Of a stretch of 64,000 nt of DNA, positions 55,519-64,000 are shown in pieces (within the stretch, counting starts at the first letter, position 1; each line of letters starts with the position of its first letter). Below the pieces are notes generated by a model. That model was not told where the DNA came from, did not search any database, and saw nothing but the letters and a program-made list of their open reading frames with translations. The position numbers and the translations under genes were made by a program. Source of the DNA: Argyresthia goedartella (taxonomy: Eukaryota > Arthropoda > Insecta > Lepidoptera > Argyresthiidae); contig OX463815.1 in the NCBI GenBank assembly GCA_949825045.1, positions 26,527,356-26,591,355 on the forward strand, read 5' to 3'.

Positions 55519-57945
55519 CCGGTCCAGCAGAAACCCGGCGTCAGGGTCCTCAGCCTTCTGGGTAACATGCACGGCCGCTCTGGGGCCATGATCCGAAGAT
55601 ACTACTACATGGCTGTGGGGCCAGTCCGATTCTCTCCTGGCAAGCCAGGGTGGTCCCCACCACAAATGGTGTCTAACGAGTTCAGGAGCCCGACATCCCC
55701 TGGATGCACAATCAGACGGGTTCAATTCTCCTGGTACATGTCTCCAGGTCAGTGGGACCTCAGACGACACAATCTGGGAGACACGGTTCGCAACAAAAAC
55801 CTCTAAGTTATGGACCGAAGCCTTCAGCCAGCACATAACAATCTGGCTGTCCGTCCACGCGTACACCGTATCCTCCAAAACCACTGACCCACGCAACACT
55901 GTTAGAGTGTGATTCAAAAGTTTGGTCAAAAGAGCAGCCCCGGACAGTTCCAGTTTTGGAATCGTCATCCTTGTCCGAATAGGCGCTACCTTGCTTTTTG
56001 CCAAAACCAAACGCACGTCGACCTCCCCGGTGGAGGTGACGGTTCGCAAATAAACCGCTGCCGCAAACCCTCGTTCAGAGACATCACAAAACCCGTGAAG
56101 GGTTGCCCTGTAATCCCCAGCAGGGACCAATTTCCTCGGCAGCGATACATTATTTATGTCCGATAGCGAGGTGAACATTTGCGTCCAATCAGTCAACAAA
56201 TCACCTGAGAGGTGGGTGTCCCAGGTCAACTGAGCCGCCCATAGCCTTTGCATAAAACATTTGAGAGCAAAGGTGACTGGAGAAATCCATCCATTCGGGT
56301 CGAACGTTCTCGCAATCGTTGACAGTACTGACCGCTTCGTCCAGGCCTTCGGTGTTTCTAAAACCACCCGATAGGTAAACTCATCATGGACGGGCCGGTA
56401 CTGAATTCCAAGCACTGACAACATGTTAGGGTTGTCAGGATTCTCAAAAACGTGCGGGTCTTGTTGAAACTCATCTGGGAGACCAGCCATCAACTCAGGG
56501 GAGTTGGACATCCACTTGCGTAGTTCATAGCCGCCTCGTTCCAGCAATTGAATGAGCTCGTCACGTCGGTCCAGAGCTTCCTCTACACTGGCTGCCCCTG
56601 TGCAGACGTCATCGACGTACAAATCTTGCTCCAGGATAGCGGCGGCTCTAGGATAGCTCACACGGTCACGCGACGCCAACTCCCGCAGGGTACGCATCGC
56701 CAAATACGGGCTAGACCGTAACCCATACGTGTTCGTGTTCAACTCATAGACCTTGACTGGCTCGGCCGTGGACTCACGCCAAAGTATCAACTGATACCTT
56801 CTGTCAGCCGGATGAATTACCGTTTGCCTAAACATCATCCGAATGTCTGCGACAAATACAACCTGGTGCCTCCGAAAGCTCGTGAGAATATCCGAAATAT
56901 CACGACTCAACTTGGGTCCCGAATGTAGACACTGATTCAGGGACATCCCGTTCGAGGTAGGTGCTGACCCATCAAAAACAACTCGAATCTTGCCGGTAGG
57001 GGTTCGCAGGACGGCATGGTGTGGAAGGAAACAATGATCCTCAGATCTCCAGTCCACACCCGATACCGACATGTGTCCTAACGACTCATACTCCCTCATG
57101 AAATCGACGTATTTTTGTTTAAATACGGCGTCCCTTGACATCCTACGCTCCATCGACATCAATCTCGTCTCAGCCATCTTCCTAGATTCTCCTAGTGGCG
57201 GTCGATTGGCCCTGAAAGGCAGTCGAGTTACAAAACGACCAGAACGAAGGCGACCAGTACTATTCTGGTAAAACAACTCGCACTCTTCTTCGTCTGCGTC
57301 GACTCGACGAGCGGTGGGAGGTTCCTCTATCTCCCAGAAACGTTGGATAGCGTCTGACAACGCTGAGCCAACAAGTATGCCATCTGACTCGGCAGGCCTA
57401 ACCATTGGCAATGCCGGACCCATGATCACGTGACCAAACTTAGTATCCACAGCAATCAACCCGTCCGGCTGAAGAACTCGCCGATCCGACAACAGAAACC
57501 TACCCAGAACGTCTGCTCCCAGTAGCAGGTCGACCGGGGCTGGAGTGTCAAAATCGGGATCCGCCAACTTGAGTCCTGACGTCAGGAATCGAACGGCCGG
57601 ATTCAACTTCACCAAGGGGTGTTTGCCCATGACATGCGTCATTACTAAAGCTTGCACGGATGTTTTTGTCAAAATGTCATAACGTGGAGAGAACGTGATC
57701 ACCGATTGACCAACTACATTCGTAACCGTAACATTCCCCACGCCCCGTATTGATTTATTATACCTATTTACCTTGAGGCCCAACCATTTTGCTAAATCGT
57801 TCGATACAATGCAGCCCTGAGCTCCAGAATCTAATAGGGCGCGAACGTATGTTGGGTTGCCCGCCAAATCCCAAACAAGCACAGAGGCAATCGGTAACAC
57901 CACCGTCTCCGGTTGGGGGGCAACCAATGGTTGGGCCGCAAATTC
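55519..57945 (-). pseudogene. pol: BEL/Pao G2 pol, 3' half missing
   Basis: Nearly the same as G1 pol from its start through protease, reverse transcriptase (YVDD retained), Pao region and RNase H (HGFCDVSERGF here, with Val for the Ala of G1 next to the catalytic Asp). It ends at AEDPDAGFLLDR, exactly where LTR 2 begins. The whole integrase and C-terminal domain are gone. The frame then reads some 25 codons into LTR 2 before a stop at 55444. The first in-frame Met is at 57927; the frame is continuous with gag across the UAG at 57946. Confidence 0.93.
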
Positions 57946-59873
57946 CTAGCGAGGACCCCCGGGGCCCCACTGTGCCTGTAACCGATCAGGTAGGCAGCTA
58001 TACGCCAGAGGGTCCCATTGTACAAATGGCCCACGCGCCGGTTCCATTGCCACCCTACGACGCCCCCCGAAGGGGGGTGGGCGTGAATTCAACCGTGGCC
58101 GCTCCATGAGCGGGGGGGACATCACATGCGACCGACGAGGACGAGGCGACGAGCGGGGCGACAACTGAGGCGGCGTCCGAACCGCATCCGCATAGCTCGA
58201 AGGTGTCCCATGCCACCCGCCCGTTACGGCCTGCTCAACATACCCAATGTCCCGCTGAGTCGGATGCTGAGTCGCAACCGAAAACTCAGGGCCCCCCATG
58301 TGATGACCCTGAGTGCGGCCCTGCACCCCTGGGTGGCTGCGTGCTTGTGGCCCCATTGCCCGCTGAGTCGGATGCTGAGTCGCAACCAAAAACTCAGGGC
58401 CCCCCATGTGATGACCCTGAGTGCGGCCCTGCACCCTAGTACCGCCCTGTGCACGTGGGGACATTGGCCCCTGAGTTGCGCTCCGAGTCGCAAACGAATT
58501 CTCAGGGCCCCATGCCGTGTCACCCTGGGTACGGCCCTGTGGACGTGGGGACGTTGGCCCCTGAGTTGCGCTCCGAGTCGCAAACGAATTCTCAGGGCCC
58601 CATGCCGTGTCACCCTGGATACGGCCCTGTGGAGACTGTTGGCCGGACCGGTTCATGCACAACAGATTGTTGTGGGCCCCACCACAATATCCGCACATTT
58701 TTGTGCGCGTGCAGTACCTAGCCATGTGTGGCCCGAGGCACAGGAAACACCAGCTCCGCTGCTTGGCCATCCGGCGCCGTCCCTGAACCCTAAGTTCCCC
58801 GAACTTATTGCAATTGGCCACAGCATGGCCAATCTGCCTACAACATGGGCAGGTCTCACTATGTGGGGTCAATGCACTCACAGTCCCATATGACTGCCGG
58901 TTGGTGCGGTCCTTCCTCGTCGGAGAGCCCCTACTCACAGCGCTCCCGGCAGCTCTCTGTGGCTCCGAAGGATGGGTGACCGTCAACCCCAAATTCTCTG
59001 CCCGTCGAGCCTCCTCTTCCAAGAATCCGACCAAGTCGGAGAAGGCGGGCAGGTCCTCGGCCGACCTCCCGTGAGACTGTTCGAAACGAGTCTGCACGTC
59101 AGCGGGTAGGCGGGAAAGTACAATGTACAGCAGTAGGTACGACCATTCACCAACCGGAAGTCCAAGATTCTCTAGAGCCTTGGTGACGGACAACAACGGG
59201 TTCAAAACCTCCGTCTGTATGGCCCCGACCTTGTTCACAACTGGGATACTAAACAAACGGTTCAGTTGGGCATCGGCCAACCTCCGTTTGTTATGGTAAC
59301 GTCTGACCAACAATTGTCTGGCCGTTTCATAGTTACCCTCCGTAACTGTCAAATGAGCGACCAGCTCCCTAGGCTCACCCCTCAATGCTGCCACCAGCTG
59401 AGCCATCTTGACAGACTTGGTAATGTCCGATCGCATGTGCACCAAACTGTCGAACAGATTGATGAAGCTCATCCATTCACCGGACACTCCGTCAAAAGTA
59501 GGCATAGTTATGGCCGGTAACCTGGACCTTGAACCCTGAAGCGGCAGAGGTGCTTCGATGTCACCACCATGGCTGGACTTGCGCAGCGCAAGTTGCGCTG
59601 TCTACGTATGTCCGCAGCCTTCTGCGTGATAGCAGCTGCCATCTCCATACATTGGTCGACATCCCCTATCAACCGTGACAGCCTGTCAGGTGCGCAGCCA
59701 TCAACTGATTCCGCCTGCGCAGACAATTCGAGCACCCTGTTGTAACGTTCCTTAACGTCCATAGACCGCTCCAATACCACATCATGCCTATCTAATCGGT
59801 CTATCAGACCGTGTGCGGAGGAAAACCATCTGAGTTCCTTAGAAACACCCTTCTGGATTTCAGATAACGACAT
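57946..59873 (-). pseudogene. gag: BEL/Pao G2 gag, frameshifted by a 14-bp insertion
   Basis: Starts at ATG 59873 with the same N-terminus as G1. At about 59575-59600 a 14-base insertion with inverted-repeat character (TTGCGCAGCGCAAGTTGCGC) shifts the frame, and the first frame ends at 59508. The capsid domain, three zinc knuckles and C-terminus follow in another frame (59505-57946). The repeat region is one unit longer than in G1: two WGPENSFATRS-type and two MGGPEF-type units. It ends at the in-frame UAG 57946-57948 before pol. Confidence 0.9.
58255..58650 (-). repeat. Tandem repeats in G2 gag (four units)
   Basis: Units begin at 58255, 58363, 58471 and 58561 (periods 108, 108 and 90). The last two are near-identical copies beginning CTGAGTTGCGCTCCGAGTCG; G1 has only one of these. 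Confidence 0.88.
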
Positions 59874-60489
59874 GATCGGAACGATACTTACTCACAATTT
59901 GCAGTAACTCAATTTTATTGGACCCTCCAGTCTATAACCCAAACGAGGGAACCCTAAACCACAACTTAAACAATGCTGTTTTCCTTAAACAATAGGAACC
60001 GAGTTTTATATCTATATAAATTCTGTAAATACAATTTAGTTTCCCTTTATCATTATAACACACACAGATAGTCAATATTAGTTCAAGTTATAAATTGCTA
60101 TAAACTGAAAACAATGTAATAGCCTGCTATCAATAGATTTAACTACCTATGTTAACCAAACATTCATTAGCATTACTAGACCACTAATAGATTGACTAAC
60201 TGGTACTTCAATGCAAATTTCAATTCACCTACAATGTACCTAAGTTGAGTACCTACTATTCTGAGTCACATCTCAGTACAACTGGTCATTTAGGGAAAAC
60301 TGTAATATCTGTCTGTCTACTACCAGCAATAGACTTATAGCTTACAATACTACCAATCTATGTGGATACAGGAACAACACCAAGTTAGCTAATAACCGCC
60401 TATACCTACAGATTGATAGTCCCAAATCGTGGGTTCCTGGAGCCCTTGACGGCTGCAAATCTCAGGAAACCACGCTCTTGCTACCAAAA
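59874..60489 (-). other. Leader and primer-binding site of G2
   Basis: Same layout as G1, with a TTTGGTAGCAAGAGCG primer site next to LTR 3. It holds an extra segment near 60220-60305 relative to G1. Confidence 0.62.
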
Positions 60490-61032
60490 TTTTCAGGCTT
60501 CTCGGCACCTAATGACCACGCAGGGGCCCATCAGCTACGAGGTAGCGTAGCGATCAGATGCCAAGAAGTGAGAACGTCGGCGGTTCACCGAGCTATTAAT
60601 TATGTAGTCGATCTAACCTGGTCTGTGCTTCGGTCCCGTCAACCTCCTGTCTCTCTGCAAGGCCCGGGTGCACCCTAGGCTCTTCTTGGTAGACAGGTTC
60701 TTCAGCCAACCAGGTATGACTGGCAGGCCAGCTTCGACGAGCACAGTGTTCCAACACAGGTTATGTTACGTGGGAAAAACCAATCGGCCACGTAAATGCG
60801 AACTTTATCTGGTTCGGGGAACCACAACACACTCAGCTATATAGACAATCCTGAGGGGAACCCGAATACATTCCAGATGGCTTGCGATTTAAATTCAATA
60901 CCCTAATCAATACGCGTTACATTGCGAGGGCTTTCGTCTGTCAGTTGTCAAAAACTGCTAGGTTGGCAGCAACGTCAAATTCAAAATGGCCGTTCCGAAA
61001 CCATCGATCGAATATCGATTTGAAATCGAACA
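60490..61032 (-). repeat. LTR 3 (5' LTR of G2)
   Basis: 543 bp, close to LTR 1. Its internal terminus reads TTTTCAGG where the others have TGTTCAGG, so the terminal TG/CA is mutated on that side. Confidence 0.9.
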
Positions 61033-61037
61033 GGGGG
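61033..61037. repeat. Target-site duplication GGGGG (right) of the G1/G2 composite
   Basis: GGGGG follows LTR 3 and matches 48159-48163. Confidence 0.75.
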
Positions 61038-61196
61038 TGATAGCTGACATCATTTCGAACATTTTAAGCTTAACATGTATATGGCAATAATCGTTTAATT
61101 TTTTTTTATTTAATTTTTTAGTGTTTTTTTCAAAAATACCCAAATCTCATACATAGCCGGTTCTACCACGCCAGTTAGAATTAATGTCAAAGGTGT
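61038..61196. other. Host or older repeat DNA between LTR 3 and LTR 4
   Basis: 160 AT-rich bases with no coding signal. Together with 48115-48158 it should represent the original insertion site of G2. Confidence 0.5.
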
Positions 61197-61739
61197 TGTT
61201 CAGGCTTCTCGGCACCTAATGACCTCGCAGGGGCCCATCAGCTACGAGGTAGCGTAGCGATCAGATGCCAAGAAGTGTGAACGTCGGCGATTCACCGAGC
61301 TATTACTTATGGAGTCGATCTAGCCTGGTCTGTGCTTCGGTCCCGTCAACTTCCTGTCTCTCTGCAAGGCCCGGGTGCACCCTAGGCTCTTCTTGGTAGA
61401 CAGGTTCTTCAGCCAACCAGGTATGACTGGCAGGCCAGCTTCGACGAGCACAGTGTTCCAACACAGGTTATGTTACGTGGGAAAAACCAATCGGCCACGT
61501 AAATGCGAACTTTATCTGGTTCGGGGAACCACAACACACTCAGCTATATAGACAATCCTGAGGGGAACCCGAATACATTCCAGATGGCTTGCGATTTAAA
61601 TTCAATACCCTAATCAATACGCGTTACATTGCGAGGGCTTTCGTCTGTCAGTTGTCAAAAACTGCAAGGTTGGCAGCAACGTCAAATTCAAAATGGCCGT
61701 TCCGAAACCATCGATCGAATATCGATTTGGAATCGAACA
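61197..61739 (-). repeat. LTR 4 (3' LTR of G3)
   Basis: 543 bp, nearly the same as LTR 1 and LTR 3. The left flank is CAAAGGTGT; its partner LTR and target duplication are beyond the right edge. Confidence 0.9.
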
Positions 61740-61771
61740 ATCACCCGCCCGGACAGGCACCCACCTGTCCC

Positions 61772-63415
61772 CTAATCTACGGGCAGCCGAGACAACGTTG
61801 CTACCGCTCGTTTTAGAACCGAGCCTCCTACTAGAACCTCCGCAGACCGGGGGGTCCCGTCCTTGCCAGGGAACAAGATAACAATGCGCCCCCTGCGCCA
61901 ACGTAGTGGCGGTAGGTTAGCATCCTTAACCAGAACGAGGTCACCAACACTAGGGGGGCTGGTTTTGTCAGTCCACTTAAGGCGCTGTTGTAAGATATGC
62001 AGATACTCGAGCGACCAACGCTTCCAGAAATTCTGAGTAAACTGCTGCAACATCTGATACCTTGACAACCGATACAATTTCACTCCCTCGAAGGGGTGCT
62101 CGGGCAACGCGTTAAGTGGCTGTCCTATCAAGAAATGGCCTGGGGTCAGAGCCTCCAGGTCATTTGGATCCGAGCTGAGCGGACACAACGGTCGCGAATT
62201 GAGAACGGCCTCGATCTTACAAAACAATGTCGCGAGCTCCTCAAAAGTCAGCGCGGTCTGACCTACTATACGCCCCAAGTGCGTCTTAGCTGACTTAACT
62301 ACGGCCTCAAAAATCCCACCCCAGTGGGGGCAACTCGGTGGGCTGAAGGTCCACTGTATACCCCGACGGGAGAGGGCCGTTCCAATATCCACTTTATTTA
62401 CATTCAAAAAGTCGTCTATCTCTCGTAAGTATCGTTCCGCACCGACGTAGTTAGTGCCGTTATCAGAGCGGATCAAAGTTGGAAGTCCCCTTCGAGAAAC
62501 AAACCTATCCAAACAAGCAATGAAAGCCTCTGTCGAGAGATCAGCAACGAGCTCGAGATGTACCGCCTTGGTGGATAAACAAACAAACACACATGAGCTA
62601 TACCGGTCCAGCAGAAACCCGGCGTCAGGGTCCTCAGCCTTCTGGGTAACATGCACGGCCGCTCTGGGGCCATGATCCGAAGATACTACTACATGGCTGT
62701 GGGGCCAGTCCGATTCTCTCCTGGCAAGCCAGGGTGGTCCCCACCACAAATGGTGTCTAACGAGTTCAGGAGCCCGACATCCCCTGGATGCACAATCAGA
62801 CGGGTTCAATTCTCCTGGTACATGTCTCCAGGTCAGTGGGACCTCAGACGACACAATCTGGGAGACACGGTTCGCAACAAAAACCTCTAAGTTATGGACC
62901 GAAGCCTTCAGCCAGCACAAAACAATCTGGCTGTCCGTCCACGCGTACACCGTATCCTCCAAAACCACTGACCCACGCAACACTGTTAGAGTGTGATTCA
63001 AAAGTTTGGTCAAAAGAGCAGCCCCGGACAGTTCCAGTTTTGGAATCGTCATCCTTGTCCGAATAGGCGCTACCTTGCTTTTTGCCAAAACCAAACGCAC
63101 GTCGACCTCCCCGGTGGAGGTGACGGTTCGCAAATAAACCGCTGCCGCAAACCCTCGTTCAGAGGCATCACAAAACCCGTGAAGGGTTGCCCTGTAATCC
63201 CCAGCAGGGACCAATTTCCTCGGCAGCGATACATTATTTATATTGAGGCCCAACCATTTTGCTAAATCATTCGATACAATGCAGCCCTGAGCTCCAGAAT
63301 CTAATAGGGCGCGAACGTATGTTGGGTTGCCCGCCAAATCCCAAACAAGCACAGAGGCGATCGGTAACACCACCGTCTCCGGTTGGGGGGCAACAAATTG
63401 TTGGGCCGCAAATTC
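61772..63415 (-). pseudogene. pol: BEL/Pao G3 pol with two in-frame deletions (about 533 aa)
   Basis: The protease start (RALLDSGAQGCIVSND) runs to KWLGLN and then jumps to INNVSLPRKLV, so the end of protease, all of reverse transcriptase and most of the Pao region are missing (junction near 63242). RNase H is present. At GFLLDRYSS it jumps to CVFVCLSTKAVHLE (junction near 62594), losing the integrase zinc domain and the first catalytic Asp. The second Asp (IRSDNGTNYVGA), Glu (PHWGGIFEAVVKS) and the C-terminus to LSRLPVD remain. Both joins keep the frame. The frame is continuous with gag across UAG at 63416. Confidence 0.9.
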
Positions 63416-64000
63416 CTAGCGAGGGCCCCCGGGGCCCCACTCTGCCTGTAACCGATCTGGTATGCAGCTATACGCCAGCGGGTCCCATTGTACAAATGGC
63501 CCACGCGCCGGTTCCATTCCCAACCTACGATTCCCCTTAAAGGGGGGTGGGCGTGAATTCAATCGTGGCCGCTCCATGAGCGGGGGGGACATCACATGCG
63601 ACCGACGAGGACGAGGCGACGAGCGGGGCGACAACTGAGGCGGCGTCCGAACCGCATCCGCATAGCTCGAAGGTGTCCCATGCCACCCGCCCGTTACGGC
63701 CTGCTCAACATACCCAATGTCCCGCTGAGTCGGATGCTGAGTCGCAACCGAAAACTCAGGGCCCCCCATGTGATGACCCTGAGTGCGGCCCTGCACCCCT
63801 GGGTGGCTGCGTGCTTGTGGCCCCATTGCCCGCTGAGTCGGATGCTGAGTCGCAACCGAAAACTCAGGGCCCCCCATGTGATGACCCTGAGTGCGGCCCT
63901 GCACCCTAGTACCGCCCTGTGCACGTGGGGACATTGGCCCCTGAGTTGCGCTCCGAGTCGCAAACGAATTCTCAGGGCCCCATGCCGTGTCACCCTGGGT
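63416..64000 (-). CDS. gag: BEL/Pao G3 Gag C-terminal part (N-terminus off-window)
   Basis: Only the region after the zinc knuckles is in the window: tandem repeats with MGGPEFSVATQHPTQ units (63727-64000), then ATGGWHGTPSSYADA-type linker, SPRSSPRPRRSHVMSPPLME and the end GPGGPR at UAG 63416-63418. The frame is open to the window edge on the minus strand. It is in the same frame as the pol remnant, as in G1 and G2. Confidence 0.85.
   Translation of the reverse strand, partial: TQGDTAWGPENSFATRSATQGPMSPRAQGGTRVQGRTQGHHMGGPEFSVATQHPTQRAMGPQARSHPGVQGRTQGHHMGGPEFSVATQHPTQRDIGYVEQAVTGGWHGTPSSYADAVRTPPQLSPRSSPRPRRSHVMSPPLMERPRLNSRPPPFKGNRRLGMEPARGPFVQWDPLAYSCIPDRLQAEWGPGGPR
63727..64000 (-). repeat. 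Tandem repeats in G3 gag (at least three units)
   Basis: Units begin CTGAGTCGGATGCTGAGTCG at 63727 and 63835, with a CTGAGTTGCGCTCCGAGTCG unit at about 63942. Cut by the window edge. Confidence 0.85.

Larger units (their letters stand above)
48164..61032 (-). mobile_element. Composite three-LTR BEL/Pao structure (G1 inside G2)
   Basis: Order on the + coordinates: LTR 1 (48164-48706), G1 interior, LTR 2 (54996-55518), G2 interior lacking its pol 3' half, LTR 3 (60490-61032). All are in minus orientation. GGGGG flanks the outer ends. LTR 1 and LTR 3 are nearly the same (543 bp each); LTR 2 is shorter (523 bp) and diverged. G2's pol stops exactly at the terminal base of LTR 2. The simplest reading is that G1 inserted into G2's pol and that recombination between their 3' LTRs then removed the intervening G2 sequence. 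Confidence 0.8.
61740..64000 (-). mobile_element. BEL/Pao G3, internally deleted copy (runs off window)
   Basis: LTR 4 plus a shortened interior in minus orientation. Gag continues beyond 64000. Pol has two large in-frame deletions, so G3 is at best non-autonomous. Confidence 0.88.

Overview
This window looks like intergenic DNA from an insect, most likely a moth or butterfly. I found no convincing host protein-coding gene. It is almost entirely transposable elements: a Ty3/Gypsy family with very long LTRs, two BEL/Pao families plus two fragmentary ones, several CR1/Jockey-like non-LTR elements, a broken piggyBac transposase, a tRNA-derived SINE, an RTE-type tail and hAT-like MITE ends. The lepidopteran assignment is inferred from the kinds of families and from the style of the SINE and RTE tails; nothing in the window proves it.

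Layout, left to right. (1) 1-15970: a Gypsy element on the + strand (B) is split by a second copy on the - strand (A, 1044-10629). A has 2.2 kb LTRs and a 4-bp target-site duplication CAAG. B ends at 15970 directly against a CR1-like ORF2 (H1, to about 18294). (2) 18295-23282: low-coding DNA with a hAT-like MITE, a foldback repeat and a piggyBac transposase pseudogene that carries an expanded acidic repeat. (3) 23283-26006: a second copy of the CR1-like element (H2), 3' truncated. (4) 26007-27915: the 3' half of a retrovirus-like BEL/Pao element (I) on the - strand, with an env-like transmembrane remnant downstream of an integrase remnant. (5) 28028-44040: stacked insertions. A non-LTR fragment (F) abuts a BEL/Pao pol (E). 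E is split by a non-LTR element (D, - strand), and D is split by a full BEL/Pao element (C, 30837-38297, target-site duplication ATAGT). (6) 44041-48158: fragments of Jockey, CR1-like and R1-type elements, a SINE and two palindromes. (7) 48159-64000: BEL/Pao family G on the - strand. G1 and the truncated G2 share a three-LTR structure bounded by GGGGG duplications, and an internally deleted third copy (G3) runs off the right edge.

How the genes work: in each LTR element, gag makes the particle and pol makes protease, reverse transcriptase, RNase H and integrase. The two superfamilies appear to join gag to pol differently. The Gypsy copies have a canonical -1 slippery heptamer directly before the gag stop. 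All four BEL copies with a readable junction (C, G1, G2, G3) have gag and pol in one frame separated by one UAG. G1 has full-length gag and pol frames with no other stop; A is intact except for one nonsense codon in pol. Almost everything else is visibly broken by nonsense codons, frameshifts, truncations or nested insertions.
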